A stretch of 64,000 nucleotides of DNA from Pisolithus tinctorius (taxonomy: Eukaryota; Basidiomycota; Agaricomycetes; Boletales; Pisolithaceae): assembly GCA_024663395.1 (NCBI GenBank), contig JANFAH010000050.1:434001-498000 (forward strand), in the 5' to 3' direction. The translations under genes and the position numbers were made by a program. Below are positions 33,480-46,496 of the stretch, piece by piece; the first letter of the stretch is position 1; the number at the start of each line of letters is the position of its first letter. A model generated the notes under the pieces. That model had not been told where the DNA came from, did not search any database, and worked only from the letters and a program-made list of their open reading frames with translations.

Positions 33480-34150
33480 ATTGATGCATGTTTCTCCGAT
33501 GCCCCCCGCATTTTTTTTCAGGTACCGTGAGCATCCAAGGATATCGATGGTGAAGCACTCACTGCTTGCATCCTAAACAAACTCCGTGATCAACTCCAGG
33601 TCGCAGCTATCAGGGTTCCCGGATTCGGTGATAACCGCAAGTTCCATCCTTGGCGACCTTACCATCCTCACCGGCGGTATGATCTTCACCGACGAGCTCG
33701 GTGTCAAGCTTGAGAAGTCAAGGCCTGACCTCCTCGATTCGTCCGGCTCCATCATCATCACCAAGGAGGACACCGTCGTCCTTAACGGTGAGGTTTCCAA
33801 GGATATCATTCAGGTGCGCTGCGAACAGATCCGCACTCTTCTTGCAGACCCCTCGACGAGCGAATATGATAAGTCCAAACTCCAAGAGCGTTTTGCCAAG
33901 TTGAGCGACGGTGCCGCTGTCATCAAGGCCGATGATGGCGGCGATGTAGATGTTGGCGAAAAGAAGGATATGTACGACTACCCTTTGAACGCTGAACGTG
34001 CAGCCGTCGAGGAAGGTATTCTTCCTGGTAGCGGTGCGGCATCCCTTAAGGCATCCCTTGCCCTCGCCACCAACACTCCTGGATCATCCAGCTCGCCGAC
34101 GCGCCCCCATGCCAAAGTTGTCCCTTATGACGCTGCAACTGCAACATACT
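33480..34150 (+). pseudogene. HSP60 (mitochondrial chaperonin) fragment, copy 1
   Basis: A frame starting after a TTTTTTTTCAG-like acceptor gives [20 protein letters not shown] and VPGFGDNRK, then a 1-nt insertion near 33,642, then [76 protein letters not shown] and [20 protein letters not shown]. This is the apical and intermediate part of a GroEL/HSP60 subunit, roughly the middle third of the roughly 570-residue protein. Gly to Ser in the usual LPGGG and the frameshift mark it as non-functional. No N- or C-terminal parts are present. Confidence 0.85.
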
Positions 34151-34850
34151 GATGCGTGTTTCTCTGATGCCCCCGTATTTTTTCCTTAGGTACCGTATGC
34201 ATTTCTATTACCCTGTGCATCCAAGGATGCCGATGGTGAAGCACTCGCTGCTTATGCTCTCAGTAAACTTCGTGGTCAACTGCAGGTCATAGTTGCCAAG
34301 GTCCCGGATTTGATGATAACGGAAATCCATCCTTGACGGCCTTGCCATCCTCACCGGTGGTACCGTCTTCACTGACGAGCTCAATGTCAAGCTTGAGAAG
34401 GCAAGCCCTGACCTCCTTGGTTCGTCCGACTCCATCTCCATCACCAGGAGGGCACCATTTTCCTTAACGGTGAGGTTTCCAAGGATATCATTCAGGCGTG
34501 CTGCGAACAGATCCGCGCTCTTCTTGCAGACCCCTCGACGAGCGAATATGACAAGACCAAACCCTAAGAGCGTTTTTCCAAGTTGAGCAGCGATGTTGCC
34601 AACATCAAGGTCGGCGGTAGTCGGAAAATAGAGATTGGCTAAGAGAAGGATAGGTATGACTACGCTTTGAACGCTACACGTGCAGCTGCCGAGGAAGGCA
34701 TTCTCCTTGACGGTGGTGTGGCCCTCAAGGCATCCCTTGCCCTCGCCTCCAACACTCCTGGATCATCCAGCTCGCTGACGCCCCCTCGATGCCAAGGTTG
34801 TTCTTAGTCGTCTTATCAAGGAACCTCTGTTCGACGATGCGTTGTAATCA
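34151..34850 (+). pseudogene. HSP60 fragment, copy 2 (tandem duplicate)
   Basis: Same order as copy 1, including the intron-like leader (GATGCGTGTTTCTCTGATGC and a T-rich acceptor region before GGTACCGT). It is more decayed, with several frameshifts and stops; pieces of [24 protein letters not shown] and AAAEEGILL can be read in different frames. The unit length of about 670 bp and the shared intronic leader show a local DNA duplication rather than two processed insertions. Confidence 0.75.
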
Positions 34851-35077
34851 ATCGACATGCAATGAATTCATCTTTAGGCTTCTTCCGTTTTTCTCATGTA
34901 GACGGTTCAATAATTTTCGTGCACTATGTCATATATTGTATGGAATGGACACCGAGCGTGCGCAGAGTAGAGAAATGCGCACGGTAGCTAAGAAAAAAAT
35001 GCGGGAGGCATCGGAAAAACACGTATCAATGTGTTACAGTTGCAGATCACTAGTAGTACAGCATATGTTGTGAATCC

Positions 35078-35785
35078 TTACAAAGTCTTCCTGTACCGTA
35101 TAGCACGCAGAATATCCAATAGTATGGCATTCTGCTTAACTAATGCCTCCGCTATCTCGTTCCCAGCTTCCTCGATGGCTCCTTTAACGCCCACGATGTT
35201 TGCCTGTTGCACGCCGCCGCTGAGCTCAAAAGGGCTAGCCAATCTTCGACGTTTCTGGGGAGGAGAGGAAGGCACAGACTTGGCCTGCCCAGCATTGGTA
35301 ACACTGCCTCCGAGGGGGGTTGAAGCCTTAGGAAAATTGTAAGGCTGTACGTCCTCATCCTCAATCATCACAGTAAATGAACTTACTCTGGGAGCATATA
35401 TCGCATCGGACAGCTTTCGTTTCATGCCCATGGGAGGGCTGGCTCCCGACTTCGTCACGGCTTCGATTAGTTCGGAATTTCCTTTGTCACCTTCCGCAGC
35501 CGCACTGACTTCGGAGTTGTCTGGAGATGGCAGGGGTTCAGCAAAGCGGGCTTCATCAAGCTGCCAATATGGCCCTTCCAGACTGTAAATATAACGACCA
35601 TTATGATCAAGCGGAGCGCCTTGTCCCGCACCACTCCATTTGAGACATCCCGAGTCAGAGTCAGAGTCCTCTGCGGCGTCCCCACTGTCAGCGGCTGACT
35701 TGTTACCCAGGATTATGGAGGCATCATCATTGAAATCAGGAGAGCGCGAGCCGTGGTTCGGGCTGTAGCCGCGCGACCTTGTCAT
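35078..35785 (-). CDS. Hypothetical protein, 235 codons
   Basis: An uninterrupted frame opens MTRSRGYSPNHGSRSPDFND, passes an acidic Asp/Ser stretch (residues about 38-46), DHNGRYIYSLEGPYWQLDEA, MKRKLSDAIYAPRVSSFTVM, a PPQKRRRL nuclear-localisation-like motif near residue 180, and a C-terminal helix (GNEIAEALVKQNAILLDILR). Normal CpG and no lesions suggest a real gene, perhaps nuclear. The family is not recognised; it may be another amplified basidiomycete family. Confidence 0.45.
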   Translation of the reverse strand: MTRSRGYSPNHGSRSPDFNDDASIILGNKSAADSGDAAEDSDSDSGCLKWSGAGQGAPLDHNGRYIYSLEGPYWQLDEARFAEPLPSPDNSEVSAAAEGDKGNSELIEAVTKSGASPPMGMKRKLSDAIYAPRVSSFTVMIEDEDVQPYNFPKASTPLGGSVTNAGQAKSVPSSPPQKRRRLASPFELSGGVQQANIVGVKGAIEEAGNEIAEALVKQNAILLDILRAIRYRKTL

Positions 35786-37041
35786 AGCTAAGATAATCTT
35801 TCTGGGAGAGAGACCGAGATGCAGTAACCACCACCCTTGCAGAATATAACTAGTGATGATCCGTCCGTCCCTCGAAGAAAGGACTCAAGAAGTACTCCAT
35901 GTCGTTCCACAAGGTTAGAAATTTGTTCCATATCACTCATTCGCTAACCAAAGATTACTTCCAGGTCGTGAATGTTCGCAGCCGAGACCAGCTTTAGTCC
36001 CGTTACACCCAGAACTTTAATCCGAAAATGATCACCTCAATAACCTAGGAAGTATACGGACATCTGTAAAGTTTCATTTCAGTTCTAATTCTAATGGAAT
36101 CTTAATCGCTTAATACAGTGTCAAACCAGGCCCTGATTGGCCCCTTAAAACCCTAATAAGAAAGCGGATTCTCCAAAGAAGTACAGTTCTCGCCACCCGC
36201 GGCCACAGCATAGTATGACCTCAAAGATCTCTTCACCACTTTCAGATTTACTGGTGGCCCCAAGGACGGTCATAGAGGCGACAGCGCATTCGATCATGCG
36301 CTTCGACGTCTGGGACCGTTTCTACTTGCTTTCTCGGTTTCGGTGAGTCATATGGCTATCCGACATTAACGTTCACGGCAGCCGTAAGGACACGAAGCAG
36401 GTGCTCTAACACTCAGAGACTCCTGTTTGGAGACTAATCAGCAGGCGTCCACTTAGGCCATCATTCACTATATGTGATATGATTGGAACACAACTGAATA
36501 CATAATACAGGGCCAGTACATTCCAATTTCATGCCGAGTGATCGTCTCACCAAAAATTGTGTTGTAAGGTGGTTATGGTCGCCGCTTTCCCTGGGATCTG
36601 GACACTGCAATACGATTTAATCCAAAGAAGTGTTCTCTGCCCTCCCATGGCAGTGCGTTGAGTAAGGTATGTCACATGTGTGTCATCATCGTTGCAAAAC
36701 GGAGTGGTAGGGTAGTCACCAGTGAGGTGCCAGGTTAGCAAGAATCTATTGACACTTTGATCTATGTAGATTGCCTCCATTCTTGATGAGACGCGGTAGT
36801 CGTGATTGTACTTCGCCCTGTGTTAGTCCGAATTCCGCAGTCCACCTATGCATCAGTGCGGTACGGAGAAGCCAGTGTCCAGGTTCCCCATCGTGAGCCT
36901 TGTAGATCCTATGCTCACTAGTCGTCACTCACTCTCTTCGCCACAGTACTAGCAGTGATACCGTGTGCTGCTCACATCCTGCACATGCGGCCACACTGTG
37001 GCACATTGCTGTTCATCCTTGCTATCGTCCTGCTCATCACT
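35786..37041. other. Upstream region of the Plavaka gene, no clear gene
   Basis: One plus-strand exon-like piece (36,213-36,341, MTSKISSPLSDLLVAPRTVI, ending at GTGAGT) looks spliceable but has no partner. The remainder holds short frames only. Confidence 0.3.
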
Positions 37042-40000
37042 ATGACAGATAACAGGTTCAAATGCTGTGGTCCTTGTCCACGGTCCTATGATACTCCAAG
37101 TTCGCTGACTCGCCACCGCTCAAGCTGCCCACACTGGGGGCAGCAGCTAAACTCACAGGTGCAATGACGAAGGCGGAATGCCCAACTGAGCCTAAATGGC
37201 ACGCCTCCAAAGAGGGCAAAACTGAATTTGGATACAAATGTGAGCCCAGCTTTTTGCCTTCGTCCCTGGTGTTGCTGACTTGAGAATGGTAGGCCGACGT
37301 TGGCACGCTGGAGCTCGCAGAAAAGGACTCTACTTCATGCTCTCCAAGTTTCTCGAGCTCTCATGATTATCCCGCACCTATCAGCAGTCTCCAATCTGAG
37401 CTCGCATCCTTCAGTGCGGCCACTACTGATCCAGTATCTTCCGTACAAGTGCTCCCCGAGTCCATGCCCCTACCTGAGAACACGCAGAACGCTGAGTCAT
37501 CTGGAAGCCACCGGCCCGCTCGGTCACGGCGTTTACCTGCGCGATTCCGAGACATTTTGCCGGAACCACCTGTTCCTGCTTTGCAGCCAGGGGCTTCTTT
37601 ATCTGCTTCGCAACCCCAGTCTTCCGGCCTCCCACATGTTATCCTTCATGTATTTGATTCTATCCAAACGTCTTTCAATAAATTTGGCATTGCACGAGCG
37701 TATCGTCACAGACCATCCTATGACCCAGATTCATTCGTCTCGCTCGATGAGCTCTCCGATGCATATATTAACCCTGAGCAAACGGACACAATTCCTGCAT
37801 CACTACCGGCATTGCCACCCCGGCCTTGGAAAAACATGAGCATTTGGAGACTGATGACGTGGATGATGTCTGGAAGCAAGCAGAAGTCCGAGGCTGAGGT
37901 CACTCGCCTCGTAAATTCTGTGCTCAGGTCAGATGACTTCAGCATCGAAGACTTGGATGGGTTCAACGCTCGTACAGAGATGAAACATTTTGATGCTTCT
38001 GAATCCACGCTAGGACCAAGTGATATTGCCCACCAGGACGGCTGGAAGGAGAGTAGTGTGGATGTTCTTGTACCGACTAGGGAGCCGGACGCGAATGGAA
38101 ATGGCCGGATGTTCACCGTTCCAGGGCTCTTGTATCGCCAACTTGTTGCAGTCATTCGCTCCGCCTTCACTGAAGATAATGCAAAGTGGTTCCATCTCAC
38201 TCCATTCAGACGGGTATGGAGATCTGCCATCACTGGTTGTGAGATGCGGCTGTATGATGAACTTTACACATCGGATGCATGGAACAGAGCCCATGACGAA
38301 TTGCAAAAACAAAGCCGTAGCGATGGCTGTAAACTGGAACGCATGATCGCCGGGTTGATGTTCTGGTCCGATGCTACTCATCTCGCACAATTTGGCGACG
38401 CCTCTGCATGGCCTATCTACTTATTTTTTGGGAATCAGTCGAAATATACATGTGCATGTCCTAGCTCCGGTGCATGCCATCCAATAGCGTTTATGCCGAC
38501 TGTGAGTTACTCCGGTACCTACTGATTACGTCATAGCTGACACATGCATTTATTATGTAGCTTCCACCATCTATCACCGAGTTCATATCCAAGTTTACAA
38601 AGAAAAAAAATTACAATGACATTATTGCCCACTGTAAGCGAGAGTTATTCCATGGGGTATGGAAAGTGTTGTTGGACGAGGAGTTTGTCGAGGCATATAA
38701 GGATGGCATTGTAATCAGATGCTATGATGGAGTATGCCGGCGAGTTTTCCCACGCATCTTCACTTACGCAGCAGATTATCCAGAGAAGTATGACTGCTGC
38801 GCTGCTCAACTCATTGACAAAACTTATGGTTTTATTTACAGGGTACTTTTGGCCGCCATCCGTGACAAAGGCAATTTTCCATGCCCACGGTGCCTCATAG
38901 CAAAGGAAGACTTTAGTCGTCTTGGGCTCCGGTCAGATGCATCCAGAAGATTCACAAAAATACGCCAGTACTTCTCGGATCGAATTTTGGCAGCCCGCAA
39001 TGCTATCTACAGGTTAGGGTGCCCAATCAAAGGGGTAATTCCAGAACACTACTTGAAGGGGTTTTCACTGGTGCCAACCTTTGTACGTTCGCCTCTTCAT
39101 CGGTCTTCCATGACTTTACAAGTCGCCACAGAATTCATTTGCTGATATTCTCGGACCTCTTGGGCTCGACGTCTACTCCATTGTTACAGTAGATCTCCTT
39201 CACGAGTTCGAGCTGGGGATCTTCAAATCGGTCTTTAGGCACTTGTTAAGGCTACTGTACGTGATACATCCTGATACAGTGATCCAGCTTAATGAGCGGT
39301 ATGGAGTTTTTATTTAACTTTCATACAGTGTGCTAAAAGATGGTGCTTAATAAGGTTCCATCTAATTTCGTCCTTTGGAAAAGATGCAATTCGTTGCTTT
39401 CCCCATAATATATCAGATGTATGTCAACAAGCAGCACAAAATTTTGAAGACATCCTGCAGGTAATTTAAGCTTCTGGATCCTCATTTTCCAAGAAATAAT
39501 GTTTTTCTCATCGTCAGTGTGCAATTCCAGCGTTTGAAGGGCTTTTCCCTTCTGAGCATGACGGAGTCGTGCGTACCTTGCTTTTTCGGCTAGCCCACTG
39601 GCACGCACTCGCAAAGCTTCGTCTCCACAGTGAAGATTCACTTCATCAACTCGACGAAACCACCCGGCTGCTTGGACATCAGCTTCGCAAGTTTCGAGAC
39701 TTTACTTGTACCGCGTTCATGACAATGGAGCTACCCTCGGAGGTCGCTGCTCGGCGTCGAAGAAAGGACAGTAAACCTAATCTCACATCTAATACTACCT
39801 CTGCTACGACCAGTGCCCGACCGAAGACCTTCAACCTTGCAACATACAAGTTTCATGCCCTCGGAGATTATGTGAATACAATACGCACTTTCGGAACAAC
39901 TGACTCGTATACTACTCAAATCGTAAGCTATATCATTGTCTTTCATGATAGATGACGCGCTGACCCTGGTTGTTAGGGTGAACATGCTCATTGCCTTCTG

Positions 40001-41246
40001 AAGAAGTTCTATCGAAGTACGAATAAACAAAAACCTGCAAAGCAACTTGCAAAGCAGGAGAGACGACATACATGTATTAGACGTCAATTGGATGCCACAG
40101 GCAAATCCTCCACAAAGTTGGAAGAGACAGCTGCCCCGTCTAAGTTTCACCACCACTTGTCAGATTCTCCGAGCAATGCCATCAACTTGGCCGCGTTTCT
40201 CAGTCAAAACTCCGAAGATCCAGCTGTGAAGGTGAGAGGTTGTACTGGACCCCAAGTTAACTGTCCTCACCGTCTTTTACAAGGACTTCATTCCGAAGCT
40301 GAAAGATCATCTTCTTTCACGATTACTGGGCTTGGATTATGATGGAGATGAATGCTCGTTCTCTAGTGAAGAACGAAATAAAGTGACCTTCAAGAATGGT
40401 CTCAACCAAGTTATTCAATCAAAGCGCTTCCAAATAAATTACACGACCTACGATATACGCCGTGGCCAGGATACCCTACGCCCAGGACATGGTGCCACAG
40501 TTATGATGCTATCACGAGAGGAGAGTCCTAATGCTCATCCATTCTGGTACGCACGAGTATTGGGTGCTTTCCTTATAAATGTTTGTTATAGTGGAACGGA
40601 GCAAACCATGGAATTTCTCTGGGTTAGGTGGCTTGGCGTTGTACCAAGCTACCAATGGGGCCTTCAGAAGGGACGTCTCCCGAAGATTGGGTTTGTCCCA
40701 GATTCGCCTGGCGCCTTTGGTTTTCTTGACCCTTCCCTCGTAATCCGCGCTTGCCATCTTATTCCTGCATTCGTTAACGGGCACACCGATTCACTCCTTC
40801 GACGTGGACCTTCGATGGGCCGTCCTGCCAATGAGGTTGATGACTGGGAAGCGTACTACGTCAATATGTGAGCTTTTCTGAGGGACTACTACTTCGCTTC
40901 ACTGAAACATTATTCTTATAGCTTTGCAGATCGCGATATGTTTGCTCGCTTTTCTGGTATCGGCATCGGGCATGATGCTCAGTATTCCCTACCTGAATTG
41001 GTACCCAAAACGTCCTCAGACTCGGACCTGGATCTCACCGATGCCAGCGACCATTCCGACCAAGAAAGTCCCACTGATGAAGACATAGGCAGCGAGGGGG
41101 ATGAAGGTCTTAATGATGGCGATGACGTCGAGGATGAAAGCAGTGACTTGGATTCCTCCCAGACAGACAGTGAGCGCTCGGAGGACAGCAGTGAGGATGT
41201 AAACTACTCTGATGCAGAGGATGACAACAACGGTCCCGAGTTCTGA
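37042..41246 (+). CDS. Plavaka-type DNA transposase, apparently intact
   Basis: The ATG at 37,042 starts with a zinc-finger-like N-terminus (FKCCGPCPRSYDTPSSLTRH). Exon 2 (about 37,290-38,525) carries ARSRRLPARFRDILPEPP and LHVFDSIQTSFNKFGIARAY. Later exons carry the signature block around 38,715-38,790 (CYDGVCRRVFPRIFTYAADY, PEK), FPCPRCLIAKEDFSRLGL, GLDVYSIVTVDLLHEFELGI, FRLAHWHALAKLRLHSEDSL, KTFNLATYKFHALGDYV and DWEAYYVNM, with a long acidic tail ending EDDNNGPEF. This matches the Plavaka family described in Agaricomycetes. About eight short introns join in phase; the exon 1-2 border (37,160-37,290) is the weakest. CpG is normal and I see no stop. It may be an active element or a retained gene; I did not find its terminal inverted repeats. 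Confidence 0.8.
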
Positions 41247-43950
41247 GCGTTGTATGATACCTGTATATTATAGCTATCCGATGAATGTGTTTACAAGCAT
41301 TTGTGTCTACTGAGTGGTGTCTACGTGATTGAACGTTGAGGGTGCATCGACCCTCGGCTTATATACTGTGATCGGGAGTAGCTCACATTTCGCAACATGG
41401 TTCTGGTCATGGTACCCGCAATCAAAGGACATACGACCAGCACGCTCGCTGACCTTTTCCCATTCCTGGCCAAGGTCTACGGTGACTCTATGCGGTGAAG
41501 CAATCAGTTGAGTCTACGTTTACTAAACTCAGGCGAGAACAGACTGTTTCGGTAGGTTAACCTCTTCTGGGGTCCATTTTCCCTGTCGCTTTTCGGGCTG
41601 GAAGGCGCTTCAAACACAATGATAGACATACTAGGGCATGGCTACTACTGCAGAGAGTATGGTTAGATGCGTTGGGGATATATGAATACTTGACGTACTG
41701 GTCTCCAACCGAAACGTGTTGGCTACCCTTCTCTTTCCATTGGACGATGGTTTGCAGTATCTGATTGTCAGTGAGTCCCTGACCCTAGAGGTAAAGTTGG
41801 GCGAAGGGTATCAGTCAAGGTTATTAGCACCTGAAAGTGTTTCAACAACTCACGGCCTTGGACAGCTTAATGGCTGTTTTCGGCTGCTTCTCTTTTGACT
41901 GCCAAGAACTTCTTGCAAACAAGTCCTTCGCTCATGATTAACAACACACTCACCCTTCAGTTTTTACGGGCTCAGCTCATTTATTTGCAAGGACATGCGT
42001 GTGTTCCAGGGTGGAAGGCGCAGGGCCTGGAAGATTCACATCTGACACAGGTTTATGTGACGGTTTGGTTGACTTCGGGGCAGTACTTCGGTTAGCCCTT
42101 GAGGTGGACAATACATCGGCTACCAGTGCTAATCGACATGGGGCATCAGTGTCACTGGGCGATGGAGGAACAAAACGAGGGGTTCTCGCCTGCAGCATCA
42201 GCAGTAACAGCAACGTTTCCCAGCATCTTGAATACACTGACTATTTTGGGCATGTCCATGTCCTGGATGGCGCGCAGTATATCATTGCGAATGGGAATTG
42301 GGCACAAGACCGCCTAATGCTGGAAAGAGTGCTTGCGAGTGTGGTAAATGCAAGGGGTCAAATCGGGGAACTTCGTTGAAACCGTAGTGTACAGCGGGGA
42401 TGTGCAGTGACCCTTCAGAAAGGCGGCAGACGCAACATGATAGTTATCTCCTGAGAGATTGGGGTGGTGTAAGCCACTCAGAAGGGGATCTGCGCCTCTA
42501 GCGGGCTCGTCACGCAGTGTGCGCCTCCCACCACATCGTCTTGTGACGGTCCCAGTTGGGTGTATTGGATCGTCGTGACCATGACAGGTCTGTGTGCAGG
42601 GTGGATACAGGGCTGACAAGACAAGGTCAAATTTGTGGACAGCATGGGAGAAATGCCCGTACATAATATATACGGGGAGAGTGATGGAACTAGAACAGGG
42701 CCGTCGCCGCTGGTAGACACCTTGTTTACCACGCCGGAGCCCTGGGCTCAAACAACACACTAATTGAAACAGCAATATGAGCCACTACATTTAAGCAGGC
42801 ATTACGATGATTGTCATCAGAAAAGCCGATGGATGATAGAGTGACGACATACTTTTTACCTCGATCATTGTTTCCTGGAGACCAGAATCTCATAGTCTGC
42901 TTTCTCCGCTCCAGAAGCAGGATGCGGAGGACCAGCAGTCAGGATACGCTTCACCGTTTTCCCCAGCCTCATACCAGCCTCCCATGCACGCATATCCTCG
43001 AGAAAACCAGAAGACACGAGCAAATCCTCTACACTAGGTTCTCCCTTGTTCGGTGCATTAATTAAAGTATAAGGAGGAGGAGGGTTTGAAGTGATGAGCG
43101 TCATGCCTGCCATCAATGGAGTGAGCGAAACGAAACAATTACTTGACAAAACGTCCGAACTCTCCTGCATATTCTCAGCTTCCCGGCCAACATCATTTGC
43201 CTTCCTGATCTCGCATTTACTCCCTGCATTGCTCCCAGATGCAGATCCCGCGCCACAGATCGAACCGTCGGTACCACTCAAACTCCCCAACGATTATCGT
43301 CGCTTTCCTCGGTGTCGACAAGACGTTGAACCCTTCCCCTCCTTTGAGTGCGTATGTGGGCGAGGTGGCACATGAAAGACTCGGAGACCTAGTGTGAAGG
43401 TGTAAAGTGAGAGGAGGGGATAATGGGTTTTCGGTATCCACGGTCATGTTGGGAGAAGATGTCGATAGGTCCACCGACAAGATAAAATTCCGGAAATGGA
43501 GATGAACTCAGCGTTTATTGCATTGGACGAGCCCGTCCTATACGTCTTCGCAGTGAACCAGCACAAAGGATACGGAGTTTTCCAATATGAAAGAAACTGA
43601 ACGTTGGAGCGGGATGTGCTACAAGACCTGTAACACTTCAGCAAGAGTAGTCTGAGTAACACTCGTACATACCCAGAATTAGCAAGGTAGCCGGAACTAC
43701 TGTCTCCCAGTCAAACTGCGTTACTCTACTGCTTTGGTTCGGAAAGCAGAGAGTATTATCAGTCAAAGGAGTATTGTTGGAGTGATCATGGAAAGGTGAT
43801 GAGGACATAGGAAGATGGCGTCCCACTGCTGAGCCCCAGTGAAAACTGGTTATCACGCCGTGTGACCCTAGCTGACGGGATATGCCCAAACGAGGGAAGT
43901 AAGATGTAGTCATACCAGGTTGGAATTCCGTAGTAAAATGAGACTAATAC
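41247..43950. other. 3' flank of the Plavaka gene with a few unidentified ORFs
   Basis: CpG is normal throughout. Overlapping frames of 60-153 codons occur on both strands. The most gene-like is minus 43,290-42,865. Nothing else is supportable. Confidence 0.35.
42865..43290 (-). CDS. Hypothetical protein or exon, 141 codons
   Basis: The frame contains a Gly/Ser-rich start, then PLMAGMTLITSNPPPPYTLI, EPSVEDLLVSSGFLEDMRAW and MRLGKTVKRILTAGPPHPAS. The second half looks like a real helical segment. The start may lie in an upstream exon (43,480-43,290 has an open frame in another register). Family not recognised. Confidence 0.3.
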   Translation of the reverse strand: MGSLSGTDGSICGAGSASGSNAGSKCEIRKANDVGREAENMQESSDVLSSNCFVSLTPLMAGMTLITSNPPPPYTLINAPNKGEPSVEDLLVSSGFLEDMRAWEAGMRLGKTVKRILTAGPPHPASGAEKADYEILVSRKQ

Positions 43951-44415
43951 AATATGCAGGGGCACAACTCCATAGCACCCTAGATGACTTTTTTGTGCAT
44001 CCTCACATGGGCACATATCAGGGCATATCTTGGTCTCCCCTTACCATGTTTATGCCATATGCTTGTGTGTGACAACATATGCCCTTGTATTACAAAGTCA
44101 TATCTGCTCATATATATGCACATTTATTTATTACCCACACACACTGCATTAATATGCTTCAAAATGACAATTTATTACATGGTAGCACTCTACATAGTAC
44201 AGGAAATTTTCCTGGGGGGTAATAAATACACAATGATGATGATGCAGACAGTGTGGCAGGCAATGCAAATGATGGAAAACCCTGCCATGTGATGCAAGTG
44301 CAATGCAAGTACAATGCAAATATGATGTGAGTGGATGATGTGAGTGGATAATGCAGGCAGATGGCATGAAAAAATATTGTGGATGGACTTCCGTTTGAGC
44401 AAAATGGATTGTTAT

Positions 44416-46211
44416 CTAGTGAAGGTTGCCATTCTCGATAACAGCCTTAACCCAGGCATTGTCTTGGACCTGATAATGTGTTAGCATGGTTTCTTGCTGG
44501 CCTGTCACTTACAAGCTGTTTGGCTTCCTTGTTGTACTCCTGGTTTTTGCTGTCTTGTGAGCAATTCATGAACAAACCAAATGAGACATACCTCATGTTG
44601 AGTTGCAGTCAATGTCTTGTCATAGTAGAAGCAGAACTGTTCTTTTTTGCTGTTTGGGTTGACATGCTTCAGCCATCGCAAGATGCAGAGGTTGCTAATG
44701 ACTATGTTAGCAAGTAAATCTATACTGCATTTGTGCTTACCATCTGTTCTTGGTACCTGAGGGCTGAAACTTTTTCTTGGAAGCATCCTCCATTTGAGAG
44801 ACACATGGTGGTACTGACTCACACTTGACAGGAGAGTCTGGAATAGGCAGCACAGGTAAAGTCTTGACTTTTGAGGCAGCCACAGCAAGTAAGCTCCTTT
44901 CCGAGTGATGTGAGTTAGTGAAGACTCAGATAGTCAAATAGAAACTTACATTGGATCATATGATACTGGAGGCTGAGTGATATTTGTGTGATTGATGACT
45001 GGTATATTTTCCTTGTTGTCTGGGGCAGTAAAAAACTTGGGTGGGTTTGATTGTGTTGCTGGGATTTCTGCAGGTCTTGTCTCAGGTTGTCCATTCCTGA
45101 GAGTAGTGACCTCAGGAGGCTCAGCTGCTGCCATGTTGTCCACTGCCATGGCTCAATAAATCAGTAGAGTATGCAATACGATGTGCTCACCTTTTGCTTT
45201 CTTATTGTGCAGTGCTTCCAATTCTGTTTGATATCACTGTTTCTTGCTGGGTTTGTGGTCTTGGAGGTCTTTGTCTGCATCATCAAGGGCTTCTTCTTTC
45301 ATAGTGTTGTGCATTGCCCTCTTCAGCTTTCCATCATCATCCAGGTAGTGCTTACTCCACACCAGGTATCCCCTTGTACAAATATACTCTAGCTTCCATC
45401 CATTTTCAGCAAACTTGAAGAGTGGGAATGCTGTCTCCATGATCAAGCATATGAACTGCTGAGCACTCATACTGGCTTTGCCCCAGGTTTCCAGGGTTGT
45501 GTTGCACTGGCTGAGCTCTTGCCATGCCCCACATAAAGTCTTCTGCATATTGGCTAGTGTTTCCAATGAGGGGACATTGCCATTTGTGTCTTTGAGGTAT
45601 GCATATATGCCACGATTGCTACCCTTGGCCTCAGCAGACTTGAGCCAGTTGTTGAAGTCCTTCTTGGTCCAGAACTGCACATTAGGGTGCAATTCATGTG
45701 TTGGAGCCTTCTCATCAGTCATGGTAAGGGTTGGTAAGGGCATGCTGGCATCAAGGAGCCTGGGACTGCATGACATGGATTTAAGTGCATTCATGAGCTG
45801 GTCAAAGAGATTTCTATAGGAAAATCAGTAAACAATCCATGTTCATACAGAAAATGAAAAGACTTGCCTAACTGTGTTGTATTCAGATGTTACTTTGACC
45901 AAATGCTGCTCAAGTGTCTTGCAGTGGTCCTGCAGGTAAATGACTTGGGAGTCCTGCATATATGTGCCCTAGACAATGTTAACCCCTCCAAAACTACCCA
46001 TTCCACTTACATTTACTTGATTCATCAAGTTCTGGGGCAGGTATGATGCAAAGGATTGCTGTGTGCCAGATAGGAGACCCAGACTGGTGTTCTGCAAAGG
46101 AGACAAGATTGATGGGTCTTCAACATGATCAGCAGCTGGAGAGAGTAAAGAACTTGTCATTGGAGACAATAATGAAGAGCTACTGCTGAAATTGAAGTGA
46201 GACTTGCTCAT
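44416..46211 (-). CDS. Unnamed transposon-associated protein of Agaricomycetes, apparently intact
   Basis: The ATG at 46,211 gives a Ser-rich N-terminus (MSKSHFNFSSSSSLLSPMTS). After two short exons comes the core: NVQFWTKKDFNNWLKSAEAK, GNVPSLETLANMQKTLCGAW, TLETWGKASMSAQQFICLIM and FKFAENGWKLEYICTRGYLV. A Pro-rich linker follows (ITQPPVSYDP), then ISNLCILRWLKHVNPNSKKE, EYNKEAKQL and a last exon VQDNAWVKAVIENGNLH ending at 44,416-44,418. I recall this arrangement in an amplified family of unknown function in mushrooms. Short introns (about 45-60 bp) join in phase. It has no stop although it lies in CpG-poor DNA, unlike the neighbours. It shares strand with the Tnp2-type gene. Confidence 0.55.
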
Positions 46212-46496
46212 GGTGAGCAGGTATATGATAACTTAATGGTGGGAAGGTGGCAGAAGAGGCAGAAATTTGGCTAAGGTAAAATTCCCATCCCTTTGCTAAT
46301 TAGGCTCTAGGCTCTTGACTATGACCTTACCTTATTAACTGCAACTGAGAACAAATGCTGCTGACACCAACTAATTTAGCTTTTGCTCCTGCTCCTGCCA
46401 TTACCATGGTCAATAATGTCATCCTCATTGACCTTGAAGGCCTTGTCACAGATTGGGACATGTATACATTTTCATTGAACATACCTTCAGCTGGTG

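Noticed and set aside
44220..44370. Microsatellite-like GATGATGATG and GTGCAATGCAAGTACAATGC runs as a regulatory element
   Set aside because: Short low-complexity repeats with no partner signal.
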